Source: RYN-230 sp963793825 (GTDB lineage Bacteria; Actinomycetota; Actinomycetes; Streptosporangiales; Streptosporangiaceae). From it: 64,000 bases of DNA. Positions 16,048 through 24,341 of this stretch are shown here, in pieces. How positions within the stretch are numbered: the first letter of the stretch is position 1; each line of letters starts with the position of its first letter. The position numbers and the translations under genes are program-made. Location: positions 558,001 through 622,000 of the forward strand of contig CAWCBE010000007.1 of NCBI GenBank assembly GCA_963793825.1, read 5' to 3'. The notes beneath the pieces are model-generated. The model had not been told where the DNA came from. It did not search any database and saw only the letters and a list, made by a program, of their open reading frames with translations.

Positions 16048-18198
16048 ATGTCTGACCGGAGGGGACCGACAGCCACCAGCGGGACAGCAGAGGCCGGCCA
16101 GCCCGGCAGCGTGCGGAACGTCGCGCTGGTCGGCCATTCAGGAGCAGGGAAGACCACACTGGTCGAGGCACTTCTCGCGAGCACGGGAGCGATCCCGCGG
16201 CCCGGCCGGGTGGAAGACGGGACCACGGTCAGCGACTTCGACGAGGTCGAGGTCCGGCAGCAGCGCTCGGTCAACCTGACCCTGGCCCCGGTCGTGCACG
16301 CCGGCATCAAAGTTAATCTGCTCGACACCCCGGGTTACGCCGACTTTACCGGTGACCTGCGCGCAGGACTGCGCGCCGCGGACGCCGCGCTGTTCACCGT
16401 CCCGGCCACCGACGGGGTGGACGGCCTGACCCGGATGCTGTGGGAGGAATGCGCCTCCGTCGGGATGCCGCGCGCCGTGGTGATCACCAAGCTGGACCAC
16501 CAGCGGGCCGACTTCGACGAGGCGCTGCGCGCCTGCCAGGAGGCTTTCGGTGACTCCGTCGCCCCGCTGTACCTGCCGGTGACCGACGGCCCCGGCGCGC
16601 TCCGCGGGCTGATCGGGCTGCTGTCCGGCAAGTTCTTCGATTACTCCGGCGGATCGCGGGCCGAGCGTGAGCCGGACCCCGACTGGCAGGAGCGGGCCGC
16701 GGACCTGCGCGGCGCGCTGATCGAGGGGATCATCCAGGAGAGCGAGGATGAGACCCTGATGGACCGGTACCTGTCCGGCGAGGACATCGACCCCAAGGTG
16801 CTCATCGAGGACCTGGAGAAGGCGGTGGCGCAGGGCAGTTTCTTCCCGGTGCTCACGGTGTCCAGCCCGCAGGGCGTGGGCCTGGCCGAGCTGCTGGAAG
16901 TGATGACCCAGGCGTTTCCCGCGCCCGCCGAGCACCCGCTGCCCGGGGTGACCACCGTGGACGGCAAGCCGGTGCCCGGCCTGGCCTGCGATCCCAAGGG
17001 GCCGCTGCTGGCCGAGGTGGTCAAGACCGCCTCCGACCCGTACGTCGGCCGGATCAGCCTGGTGCGGATGTTCTCCGGGACGCTCCGGCCGGACGCCACG
17101 GTGCATGTGTCCGGGCACGGCCTGGCCGAGCGCGGCCACGCCGACCACGACGCCGACGAGCGGATCGGCGCGCTCACCTCGCCGCTGGGCAAGCAGCAGC
17201 GCCCGGTGGCGCAGTGCGCCGCGGGTGACATCTGCGCGGTGGCCAAGCTGTCCACCGCGGAGACCGGGGACACCCTGTCGGACAAGGAGCACCCGCTGCT
17301 GATGGAGCCGTGGTCGATGCCCGAGCCGCTGCTCCCGGTCGCGATCTCGGCCAAGTCCAAGGCCGACGAGGACAAGATGTCGCAGGCGATCGGGCGCCTG
17401 GTCGCCGAGGATCCGACGCTGCGGATGGAGAACAACTCCGAGACCCGCCAGCTGGTGCTGTGGTGCATGGGTGAGGCCCATTCCGACCTGCTGCTGGACC
17501 GGCTGTCCTCCCGGTACGGGGTGGGCGTGGAGACCAAGGAGCTCCGGGTCCCGCTGCGCGAGACGGTGGCCGGCAAGGCCAAGGGGCTGGGCCGCAACGT
17601 GAAGCAGACTGGCGGGCACGGCGAGTACGGCGTCTGCCAGATCGAGGTGGAGCCGGTGCCGTCCGGCGACGGCTTCGAGTTCGTGGACAAGGTCGTCGGC
17701 GGGGTGGTGCCGCGCCAGTTCATCCCCTCGGTGGAGAAGGGCGTGCGGGCCCAGCTGGAGCAGGGCGTGCTGGCCGGGTACCCGATGGTCGACGTCCGGG
17801 TCACCCTGTTCGACGGCAAGGCGCACTCGGTGGACTCCTCCGACATGGCCTTCCAGAAGGCGGGCAAGCTGGCGCTGCGGGACGCCGCGGACAAGGCCAA
17901 GGTGCTGCTGCTGGAACCGGTGGACGAGCTGTCCGTGCTGGTCGCCGACGACTACGTGGGCGCGGTCATGTCCGACCTGTCCTCGCGGCGCGGCCGGGTG
18001 CTGGGCACCGAGCCGGTGGCCGGCGGGCGGACCCTGGTCAAGGCCGAGGTGCCGCAGCTGGAGATCACCCGGTACGCGATCGACCTGCGCTCGATGTCCC
18101 ACGGCACCGGCTCGTTCAGCCGCAACTACCTGCGCTACGAACCGCTGCCGGCGCATCTCGCGGACAAGATCGCGACTGCCTCGGCCACCCCGGGGTGA
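16048..18198 (+). CDS. fusA2: Elongation factor G-like protein EF-G2
   Basis: Translational GTPase paralogue of EF-G, found in mycobacteria and streptomycetes beside the essential fusA. It binds GTP and ribosomes, but its cellular role is unsettled. Starting at ATG 16048, with GGAGGCGAGG just upstream, it has 716 aa, matching mycobacterial FusA2 (about 714 aa). The P-loop is GHSGAGKT (29-36), the switch 2 motif DTPG is at 93-96, and the base-recognition motif is TKLD rather than NKxD. Domains III-V end with RSMSHGTGSFSRNY, a typical EF-G domain V end. It sits alone, followed by a strong hairpin terminator. Confidence 0.93.
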   Translation: MSDRRGPTATSGTAEAGQPGSVRNVALVGHSGAGKTTLVEALLASTGAIPRPGRVEDGTTVSDFDEVEVRQQRSVNLTLAPVVHAGIKVNLLDTPGYADFTGDLRAGLRAADAALFTVPATDGVDGLTRMLWEECASVGMPRAVVITKLDHQRADFDEALRACQEAFGDSVAPLYLPVTDGPGALRGLIGLLSGKFFDYSGGSRAEREPDPDWQERAADLRGALIEGIIQESEDETLMDRYLSGEDIDPKVLIEDLEKAVAQGSFFPVLTVSSPQGVGLAELLEVMTQAFPAPAEHPLPGVTTVDGKPVPGLACDPKGPLLAEVVKTASDPYVGRISLVRMFSGTLRPDATVHVSGHGLAERGHADHDADERIGALTSPLGKQQRPVAQCAAGDICAVAKLSTAETGDTLSDKEHPLLMEPWSMPEPLLPVAISAKSKADEDKMSQAIGRLVAEDPTLRMENNSETRQLVLWCMGEAHSDLLLDRLSSRYGVGVETKELRVPLRETVAGKAKGLGRNVKQTGGHGEYGVCQIEVEPVPSGDGFEFVDKVVGGVVPRQFIPSVEKGVRAQLEQGVLAGYPMVDVRVTLFDGKAHSVDSSDMAFQKAGKLALRDAADKAKVLLLEPVDELSVLVADDYVGAVMSDLSSRRGRVLGTEPVAGGRTLVKAEVPQLEITRYAIDLRSMSHGTGSFSRNYLRYEPLPAHLADKIATASATPG

Positions 18199-18202
18199 CG
18201 GC

Positions 18203-18235
18203 CGTGGCTCGGGCGGGTGCCACGCCCGAGCCACG
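18203..18235 (+). terminator. Strong hairpin terminator after fusA2
   Basis: A perfect 13-bp inverted repeat, CGTGGCTCGGGCG at 18203-18215 and its complement at 18223-18235, is separated by a 7-nt loop and begins 5 nt after the fusA2 stop codon. There is no T-run, as is usual for actinobacterial hairpin terminators. It separates fusA2 from the RHH operon whose operator begins at 18236. Confidence 0.85.
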
Positions 18236-18308
18236 TGGTGCCATTGCGGCATCAAGGTGATGCCATAAAATTTGACGTGGTGCCATAGTGGTGTCATGAT
18301 GGCGTCAT
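18236..18308 (+). promoter_or_regulatory. Leaderless promoter with five-copy operator array
   Basis: Five near-identical 9-mers, consensus TGGTGYCAT, begin at 18236 (TGGTGCCAT), 18258 (TGATGCCAT), 18278 (TGGTGCCAT), 18289 (TGGTGTCAT) and 18300 (TGGCGTCAT). The last three are spaced exactly 11 bp apart, about one helical turn. The copy at 18258 also forms a 7-bp inverted repeat with GGCATCA at 18248-18254. A sigma-70-like promoter TTGACG (18272-18277), 17-bp spacer, CATGAT (18295-18300) lies inside the array and ends 6 nt before the ATG at 18307, implying a leaderless transcript. The repeats cover the -35/-10 region, so they probably form the operator for the RHH protein encoded next. Confidence 0.75.
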
Positions 18309-18834
18309 GGATCTCGCGCCGTATGTCAGTAACCTCCGCCAGGAGCTGGCGGTGGCCGCGGCGGCCGGCGGCGAGGACGCGCGCGCCCTCGCCGAGCGGC
18401 TGACCGCCCCGCTGGAGTCGGCGGCCCGGCTGGCGCTGCTCGATGCGCTGTCCGCGGCGGCCGACGAGATCACCCGTGAGCTCGCGCCCGGCTCGGTGCA
18501 TGTCCGGCTGCACGGCCTCGAGCCTGACTTCGTGGTCACGCTGCCGCCGGATGCGCCAGCCTCCGATCCCGGCGATCCGCACCCGTCCACCCTGCCGGTG
18601 CCCGGTACGGACACCGAGGACGGGGCGGTAGCGCGGATCAACCTGCGGCTCCCCGAGCAGCTCAAGGGCCGGGTCGAGGCAGCCGCCGACCGGGCCGGGC
18701 TGTCCGTCAACAGCTGGCTGGTCCGGGCGGCCGCGGCCGCGGTGGACTCGGCCGGGCCCGACCCGGCCCGGCCCGGCCAGGCCGGCCGGCGCGCGCCCCG
18801 GGGCGGCCAGCACTACACCGGCTGGGTCCGGTAA
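18307..18834 (+). CDS. Ribbon-helix-helix (Arc/CopG-like) regulator
   Basis: The protein has 175 aa. Residues about 108-147 (ARINLRLPEQLKGRVEAAAD, then GLSVNSWLVRAAAAAV) form a ribbon-helix-helix DNA-binding fold: the beta strand INLRLPEQL followed by two helices. The N-terminal 70 residues are Ala/Leu/Glu-rich helices followed by a strand-rich patch (VHVRLHGLEPDFVVTLP). The tail is Pro/Gly/Arg-rich. The ATG at 18307 has no room for a ribosome site, consistent with leaderless translation from the promoter before it. It likely represses its own operon with the DUF4097 gene and the former ABC exporter. In streptomycetes this gene set commonly occurs together, from general knowledge. Confidence 0.75.
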   Translation: MDLAPYVSNLRQELAVAAAAGGEDARALAERLTAPLESAARLALLDALSAAADEITRELAPGSVHVRLHGLEPDFVVTLPPDAPASDPGDPHPSTLPVPGTDTEDGAVARINLRLPEQLKGRVEAAADRAGLSVNSWLVRAAAAAVDSAGPDPARPGQAGRRAPRGGQHYTGWVR

Positions 18835-18925
18835 TACCCGGGCGGCGCGGCGCCCGGCCGCCCGTCCCTCCATTCACGCCCGGCAACACCGGGCGCCCAC
18901 CTCACCCCCAACTGGAGCTATCACC

Positions 18926-19789
18926 ATGCCATCCTTCCCCACCCCAGCGCCGGTCTCCGTCGTGCTCAACCTGCCGGTGGGCGACGTCCGGCTGACCGCT
19001 GCCGAGCGGGACGACACCGTCGTGCAGGTCCGGCCCAGCGACAGTGCCCGGGAGCAGGACCAGCAGGCCGCCCGGCAGACCCGCGTCGAATTCGCCGACG
19101 GGACCCTGGAGATCAGGGCGCCCAAGCAGCGCGGGCTCGGGATGTTCGGCACGCCCGGGTCGGTCGACGTGACCATCGACCTGCCGGCCGGCTCGCGGCT
19201 GCGGGCGGACACGGCCATCGCCGCCGTGCATGTCACCGGCCGGCTGAGCGAATGCCGGGTCAGCACCGCGACCGGCGATGTCGAACTGGGCGAGACCGGG
19301 CCGCTCGAGGTGAAATCGTCGGCCGGCGCCATCGACGTGCAGCACGTGGCGGGCGACGCGGAGGTAAGCACCGGGAGCGGCCGCATCCGGCTCGGCCGCA
19401 TCGACGGCGCCGTGGTGATCAAGAACTCCAACGGTGACATCCACGTCGCGGAGGTCACCGGGGACCTGCGGGCCAAGGCGGCCAACGGGGACATCACCGC
19501 CGGCCGGGCCGGCGCGGACGTGACCGCCAGCACCGCCCGGGGGGATGTCCGGGTGGCCGGGATCCGCCGCGGCACGGCCGCGCTCAGCACCGGCCTGGGC
19601 GACATCGAGATCGGCGTCGAGGCGGGCACCGCGGCCCGGCTCGACGTGCACACCCGCTTCGGCGCGGTGCGCAACCAGATGGACGCCACCGACCGGCCGG
19701 AGCCCTCCGACCAGACCGCCGAGGTGCGCGCCCGGACCGGCCACGGCGACATCGTCATCCGCCGGGCCGCGCCCGCCGGGCTGGTGTGA
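18926..19789 (+). CDS. DUF4097 family beta-helix protein
   Basis: The 287-aa protein is built from repeated strand-turn units of a DUF4097/adhesin-like beta-helix: GDVRLTAAERDD, STATGDVELGETG, SSAGAIDVQHVAGDAEV, SGSGRIRLGRIDG, NSNGDIHVAEVTG, AANGDITAGRAG and so on, each about 18-20 residues. No signal peptide or membrane helix is visible, so it is probably cytoplasmic. Its function is unknown. It follows the RHH gene by 91 bp and precedes the remains of a drug-exporter ABC gene by 10 bp, so it belongs to that operon. Start at ATG 18926. Confidence 0.8.
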   Translation: MPSFPTPAPVSVVLNLPVGDVRLTAAERDDTVVQVRPSDSAREQDQQAARQTRVEFADGTLEIRAPKQRGLGMFGTPGSVDVTIDLPAGSRLRADTAIAAVHVTGRLSECRVSTATGDVELGETGPLEVKSSAGAIDVQHVAGDAEVSTGSGRIRLGRIDGAVVIKNSNGDIHVAEVTGDLRAKAANGDITAGRAGADVTASTARGDVRVAGIRRGTAALSTGLGDIEIGVEAGTAARLDVHTRFGAVRNQMDATDRPEPSDQTAEVRARTGHGDIVIRRAAPAGLV

Positions 19790-19799
19790 GGAACGGGTC

Positions 19800-20164
19800 A
19801 TGACGGCACCGGGCCCGGCCCGGCCGGCCATCTCGGTCACCGGGCTGCGCAAGTCCCTGGGCGGCACCGTGGTGCTCGACGGCACCGACCTGGCCGTCCC
19901 GGAGGGGATGATCATCGCCGGGCTCGACCCGCTCAGCCGCCGCACCATGCGGGAGATGATCCGCGGCCTGGCCGCCACCGGGGTGACCATCTTCCTGACC
20001 ACGCAGTACTTGGACGAGGCCGGCCTGCCGGATCGCGGTGCTGCACCGGTACCCCGGCGGCCCGTAACCCGGTCCTGGCCCCGGCCTGGTGCGCCGCCCT
20101 CAGCCTGGCCGGCTACCTGTGGGCCCGCCGCCTGTACCGCACCCGCCCGGTCATGGCCAATTAG
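19800..20164 (+). pseudogene. Degraded DrrA/DrrB-type ABC exporter (fused remnants)
   Basis: From ATG 19800 the product begins like a daunorubicin-type ABC ATPase (ISVTGLRKSLGGTVVLDGTD), then jumps at about residue 35 from VPEGMI to AGLDPLSRRTMREMIRGLAA and GVTIFLTTQYLDEA. Walker A, the Q-loop, the LSGG signature and Walker B are all missing, an in-frame loss of roughly 120 residues. After LDEA the frame slips: CRIAVLHRY, matching the usual ADRIAVL, is readable in another frame. A third piece, NPVLAPAW to LWARRLYRTRPVMAN with TAG at 20162, looks like the C-terminal end of the ABC-2 permease. So both exporter genes have been deleted down to 365 bp. The end overlaps the stop codon of the convergent HIT gene. 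Confidence 0.8.
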
Positions 20165-20727
20165 TCCTTCCAGGCTGAAGCGATGAGGTCCCGGGTGTCA
20201 CGGAGCAGCTGGGGCAGCACCCGGGTGTGCCCCACCACCGGCATGAAGTTGGTGTCCCCGCCCCAGCGGGGCACCACATGCTGGTGCAGGTGCGCGGCGA
20301 TGCCCGCGCCGGCCACCGACCCCATGTTCATGCCGATGTTGAAGCCCTGCGCCCCGGACGCGGCCCGCAGCGCGGTCATGGCCCGCTTGGTGAAGCCGGC
20401 CAGTTCCGCCGTCTCGTCCGCGGCCAGATCGGTGTAGTCGGCGATGTGCCGGTACGGGACGACCATCAGGTGGCCGGCGTTATACGGGTACAGGTTGAGC
20501 ACGCTGTAAACCAGCCGGCCGCGGGCCACGATCAGCCCCTCGGCATCGTCCAGGCCGGGGATCCGGCAGAACGGGCAGCCGTCACCCTCGCCGCCGGCCG
20601 GCTTGCCCTCCCCCTTGATATAGGCCATCCGGTGCGGCATCCACAGCCGGGCGAAGCCGTCCGGAATCCCGGCGCCGTCCTGCCCGGCCGCGCTGCCCGG
20701 CACGTCCCCGTCGACCCGTTCGGACAT
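20161..20727 (-). CDS. HIT-domain nucleotide hydrolase/phosphorylase
   Basis: Cytoplasmic histidine-triad protein. The closest type by context is the mycobacterial Rv2613c family, diadenosine tetraphosphate phosphorylases. The protein is 188 aa. Residues near 50 carry CPFC, part of a zinc site, then NLYPYNAGHLMVVPYRH and the catalytic triad HLHQHVVPRW. A Trp/Met-rich start (FARLWMPHRMAYIKG) matches the actinobacterial group. It lies 11 bp downstream of thrS, as in mycobacteria (thrS-HIT), but pgsA no longer follows directly because about 4.2 kb of plus-strand genes intervene. Confidence 0.9.
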   Translation of the reverse strand: MSERVDGDVPGSAAGQDGAGIPDGFARLWMPHRMAYIKGEGKPAGGEGDGCPFCRIPGLDDAEGLIVARGRLVYSVLNLYPYNAGHLMVVPYRHIADYTDLAADETAELAGFTKRAMTALRAASGAQGFNIGMNMGSVAGAGIAAHLHQHVVPRWGGDTNFMPVVGHTRVLPQLLRDTRDLIASAWKD

Positions 20728-20738
20728 CGGCGGGACGC

Positions 20739-22790
20739 TCAGACCTGGATCCGCTGGTCGACGGCGGCCGCGATCTCGTCGATGGCCTCGTTGACCGGGA
20801 CGCCGTTCCGCTGCGTGCCGTCGCGGAACCGGAACGACACCGCGCCCTTGGCCACGTCATCGTCCCCGGCGATCAGCATGTACGGCACCTTCTGCCGCTG
20901 CGCGTTGCGGATCTTCTTCTGCATCCGGTCGTCGCCGGAGTCCACCTCGACCCGGATACCGCGCCGCCGCAGCCCGGCGGCGATGCCCTCCAGGTACGGG
21001 ACGTGCTCGTCGGTGACCGGAATGCCGGTGACCTGCACCGGGGCCAGCCACGGCGGGAAGGCGCCCGCGTAGTGCTCGACCAGGATGCCGAAGAACCGCT
21101 CGATCGAGCCGAACAGCGCCCGGTGGATCATGATGGGCTGCTGCCGGGTGCCGTCCGCAGCCTGGTATTCCAGGCCGAACCGCCGGGGCTCGTTGTAGTC
21201 GAGCTGGATGGTGGACAGCTGCCAGGTACGGCCGATGGCGTCGCGGGCCTGGACCGAGATCTTCGGGCCGTAGAACGCCGCGCCACCGGGATCGTCCACC
21301 AGTTCCAGCCCGGATTCCTCGGCCGCCTCTCGCAGCTGGGCGGTGGCCAGGTCCCAGTCCTCGTCGCTGCCGACGAACTTCTCCTTCTCCTCGCCGCGGG
21401 TGGACAGCTCGAGGTAGAAGTCGTCGAGACCGTAGTCGCGGAGCAGGTCGAGCACGAACCCCAGCAGCCGCTTCAGCTCCGGGCCGGCCTGCTCACGGGT
21501 GCAGAAGATGTGCGAGTCGTCCATGGTCAGGCCGCGCACCCGGGTCAGGCCGTGCACCACCCCGGACTTCTCGTACCGGTACACGGTGCCGAACTCGAAC
21601 AGCCGCTGCGGCAGCTCACGGTAGGAGCGCCCGCGGGCCCGGTAGACCAGGATGTGGAACGGGCAATTCATCGGCTTGAGGTAGTACGTCGCGCCGTCCA
21701 GCTCCATCGGCGGGAACATGCCGTCCGCGAACCAGCCCAGATGACCGGAGGTCTCGAACAGGTCCGCCTTGGTGATGTGCGGGGTGTTAACGAACTGGTA
21801 CCCCGCCTCCTCATGGCGCCGGCGCGAGTAGTCCTCCATCACCCGCCGGATGGTGCCGCCCTTGGGGTGGAACACCGGCAGCCCGCTGCCGATCTCGTTC
21901 GGGAACGAGAACAGGTCCAGCTCGGCGCCGAGCTTGCGGTGATCCCGCTTCTCCGCCTCGGCCAGCATGGTCAGGTAGGCGTCCTGCGCCGGGCGGGACT
22001 CCCACGCGGTGCCGTAGATCCGCTGCAGCTGCGGGTTCTTCTCGCTGCCCCGCCAGTAGGCGCCACCGGAGCGCATCAGCTTGAACGCCGGGATCTGCCG
22101 GGTGGTCGGCAGGTGCGGGCCGCGGCACAGGTCCTTCCAGCACAGCTCGCCGCTGGCCGGGTCGAGGTTGTCGTACATGGTCAGCTGGGCGCCGCCGACC
22201 TCCACAGCTTCTTCTTCGGTCGGGGCTGAGCTCGGCGCTCCCGCTGAGGCCGCATCGGTCTCGGCTCCGTGGACACCGCCCTTGAGCCCGATCAGTTCCA
22301 GCTTGTAGGGCTCCCCCGCCAGTTCCGCGCGGGCCTCGTCGTCACTGACCGGGCGGCGGGAGAACCGCTGGCCCTGCTTGACGATCTGGCGCATGCGGGC
22401 CTCGATGGCCTTGAGATCTTCCGGGCCGAACGGCTCCCGCACGTCGAAGTCATAGTAGAAGCCGTTCTCGACCGGGGGGCCGATGCCGAGCTTGGCCTCC
22501 GGGAACAGCTCCTGGACGGCCTGCGCCATGACATGCGCGGCTGAGTGCCGGATGATGGCCCGGCCGTCGTCGCTGGCCGCCTCGACCGGCTCGACCTGGT
22601 CCCCGTCGGCCAGCGGGCTGGCCAGGTCGCGGAGCTCGCCGTCCACCCGGGCCGCGACCACCCCGGGCCGGGCGGCGGCCGCCTCCCCGGACGGGGCGTT
22701 GTGCAGCGCAAGCGCCTGGCCGGCGGTCGTGCCCGCATCCACCGCATGCTCGCGTCCGGCGAGGGTGATATGCAGCTGATGGGCAGGCAC
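20739..22790 (-). CDS. thrS: Threonyl-tRNA synthetase
   Basis: Charges tRNA-Thr and edits mis-acylated Ser. The protein is 683 aa. An N-terminal TGS domain (about 1-75, HQLHITLAGREHAVDAGTTA) is followed by the editing domain with HSAAH and a catalytic core. The core shows class II motif 2 (FEFGTVYRYEKSG), MNCPFHILVYRARGRSYREL and motif 3-like DDRM/ALFGSIERFFGILVEH, with zinc ligands in the core (Cys in MNCPFH, a His in motif 2 region, His in MIHRALFGS). A C-terminal anticodon domain ends VNEAIDEIAAAVDQRIQV. An acidic and Ser-rich insertion (about 170-190) is not found in shorter homologues. It is upstream of the HIT gene. Confidence 0.97.
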   Translation of the reverse strand: MPAHQLHITLAGREHAVDAGTTAGQALALHNAPSGEAAAARPGVVAARVDGELRDLASPLADGDQVEPVEAASDDGRAIIRHSAAHVMAQAVQELFPEAKLGIGPPVENGFYYDFDVREPFGPEDLKAIEARMRQIVKQGQRFSRRPVSDDEARAELAGEPYKLELIGLKGGVHGAETDAASAGAPSSAPTEEEAVEVGGAQLTMYDNLDPASGELCWKDLCRGPHLPTTRQIPAFKLMRSGGAYWRGSEKNPQLQRIYGTAWESRPAQDAYLTMLAEAEKRDHRKLGAELDLFSFPNEIGSGLPVFHPKGGTIRRVMEDYSRRRHEEAGYQFVNTPHITKADLFETSGHLGWFADGMFPPMELDGATYYLKPMNCPFHILVYRARGRSYRELPQRLFEFGTVYRYEKSGVVHGLTRVRGLTMDDSHIFCTREQAGPELKRLLGFVLDLLRDYGLDDFYLELSTRGEEKEKFVGSDEDWDLATAQLREAAEESGLELVDDPGGAAFYGPKISVQARDAIGRTWQLSTIQLDYNEPRRFGLEYQAADGTRQQPIMIHRALFGSIERFFGILVEHYAGAFPPWLAPVQVTGIPVTDEHVPYLEGIAAGLRRRGIRVEVDSGDDRMQKKIRNAQRQKVPYMLIAGDDDVAKGAVSFRFRDGTQRNGVPVNEAIDEIAAAVDQRIQV

Positions 22791-22886
22791 GGCAGGCTCC
22801 CTGGTGGAATCGGCGCCCGGGCCTGACAGCCCGGAGTTCCGATGCTATCGACCCGCGGCACCGCGCGCGCCGGAGTACCGACCGGG

Positions 22887-22919
22887 GCGGGGAGGCCCGC
22901 CGGAGACGGGCCTCCCCGC
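22887..22919 (-). terminator. Hairpin terminator downstream of the L,D-transpeptidase gene
   Basis: A perfect 13-bp inverted repeat, GCGGGGAGGCCCG at 22887-22899 and its complement at 22907-22919, has a 7-nt loop. It lies 70 bp past the stop of the minus-strand L,D-transpeptidase gene and about 95 bp upstream of the thrS start, so it probably insulates thrS from read-through. Confidence 0.7.
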
Positions 22920-22990
22920 ACCGGTGATCCCGGGGGGCTCCCGGGGTCGCCCCCCCAGGGCTGACCGGCCCGGCGCGCGCGCCGGGGCGG

Positions 22991-24241
22991 TCAGCCAGTG
23001 ACGCTGACCAGCGAGCCGTAGGTCAGGTACGGCCACACCTTCTTGGCCGCACCCCACGGCAGCTCCACGCAGCCGAGGCTCTGCGGGAACCCGTAGGAGT
23101 AACGCGGGAAGTAGTGCACCGCGTCGCCGCCGTTGAAGTAGGCCACGTAGTACACCGGGTCGGCGTACTTGCTCCCGTCCGGGTTGGTGCCCTTCATGAC
23201 CTGGTAGTAGTACCGCAGGTACACCGGGTAGGTGCCGTCCGCGGTGGGCGCCGCCGGGATGCCGGTGTTGGCCACGCTGTCCAGGATGACCCGGCCGTTG
23301 TGCCAGACCTTCAGCGTCTCGGTCCCGGTCTTGCTGGCCCAGGCGTAGGTGTAGCCGTGCGGGTTGCGCTGGTCCTTGGCCGCCGCGCGGAGCAGGTCCA
23401 TCCACGACGCCCCGGTCATCTGCCCGGTCATCACCAGGCCGTGGTCGTACTGGAAGGCACGCACCGCGCCCTCGATGATCAGGCTGCCCGGGCCGCCCCA
23501 GAACATGGTCAGGATGTGCGGGTAGCCCGCGTTCCAGGTGAACCGGCCGGCCTGCGGCTGGTACACGCTGGCCAGCTCGCCGGGGACCGTGCCGGGCCGT
23601 GCGCTGGCCGGGCTGGACGGCTGGAACGTGCGCGGCAGGTAACCCAGCTGGGCCAGCAATTCCTGCAGCCGCAGCACCGACCAGCCTGCCGTGGACACGG
23701 CCCGGGTGACGGTCTTGGCCAGGTAGGCGCCGGAAGCCGACCGCAGGCCGGTGCGGCCGCCGCGCAGCCGCACCCGGAGCTGGCTGCCCGGCTGCAGCGG
23801 CCAGGCCGGGGTGAAGGTCAGCGTGGCGCCGTTGCGCTTCCACCGGCCGCCCACCGCGGGGCTGACCGTGGGCAGCGGCGAGGAGGAGGCCAGCGGGGCG
23901 GACAGCACGATGGTGATCGGGGCGGCGCCGTTGGTGTGCCGGGTGGCCCCGCCCTCGGTCACCGAGAGCACCCGCAACGGCCCGGCCGGGCTGGCGGACG
24001 CCGGGGCGGTCGTGGTCGGCAAGCGGCGCGGCGTGGACGAGACCAGGGTGGTCCGGCCGGCCGGGCGGGCGGTGCCCAGCGTGGCCGCGACCATGCCGGC
24101 CACCGCGAGAACCCCGGCGATCCCGGTCGCCAGCACCGCGATCCGGCGGCGGTTGGGCCCGGTCCCGCCGCTGGCCTCGCCCGTGGCCCGGTGGGCCGCC
24201 AGCCGGGCCAGCGGCCCCCGGATCCAGCCTGGTATCTGCAC
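22991..24241 (-). CDS. L,D-transpeptidase (YkuD domain), membrane-anchored
   Basis: Probable cell-wall enzyme forming 3-3 peptidoglycan cross-links. The protein is 416 aa. A cytoplasmic start is followed by one membrane helix (about 33-55, IAVLATGIAGVLAVAGMVAA). Next come a Thr/Pro/Ser linker, an Ig-like domain (about 88-165, VLSVTEGGATRHTNGAAPIT), a peptidoglycan-binding-like segment with LQELLAQLGYLP and a split AVRAFQYDHGL, and a C-terminal YkuD catalytic domain. The catalytic Cys is C391 in GFPQSLGCVELPW, with the supporting His in DAVHYFPRYSYGF. The usual SHGC is replaced by SLGC. The gene is followed by a hairpin terminator. Confidence 0.88.
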   Translation of the reverse strand: MQIPGWIRGPLARLAAHRATGEASGGTGPNRRRIAVLATGIAGVLAVAGMVAATLGTARPAGRTTLVSSTPRRLPTTTAPASASPAGPLRVLSVTEGGATRHTNGAAPITIVLSAPLASSSPLPTVSPAVGGRWKRNGATLTFTPAWPLQPGSQLRVRLRGGRTGLRSASGAYLAKTVTRAVSTAGWSVLRLQELLAQLGYLPRTFQPSSPASARPGTVPGELASVYQPQAGRFTWNAGYPHILTMFWGGPGSLIIEGAVRAFQYDHGLVMTGQMTGASWMDLLRAAAKDQRNPHGYTYAWASKTGTETLKVWHNGRVILDSVANTGIPAAPTADGTYPVYLRYYYQVMKGTNPDGSKYADPVYYVAYFNGGDAVHYFPRYSYGFPQSLGCVELPWGAAKKVWPYLTYGSLVSVTG

Positions 24242-24341
24242 AGTCCGCTTCCTCTCCCGCGCTTCCGCTGATGATCACCTCACCGGCGGCCCCCGCCGCT
24301 AGTGAGCCCGGCCACAGGCCTGCCCCACGCGGTCCGCAGGC

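Noticed and set aside
16138..18873. 911-codon open frame antisense to fusA2
   Set aside because: It shows only the His/Gly/Arg/Gln-rich composition typical of antisense frames in GC-rich genes. fusA2 on the plus strand is unmistakable.
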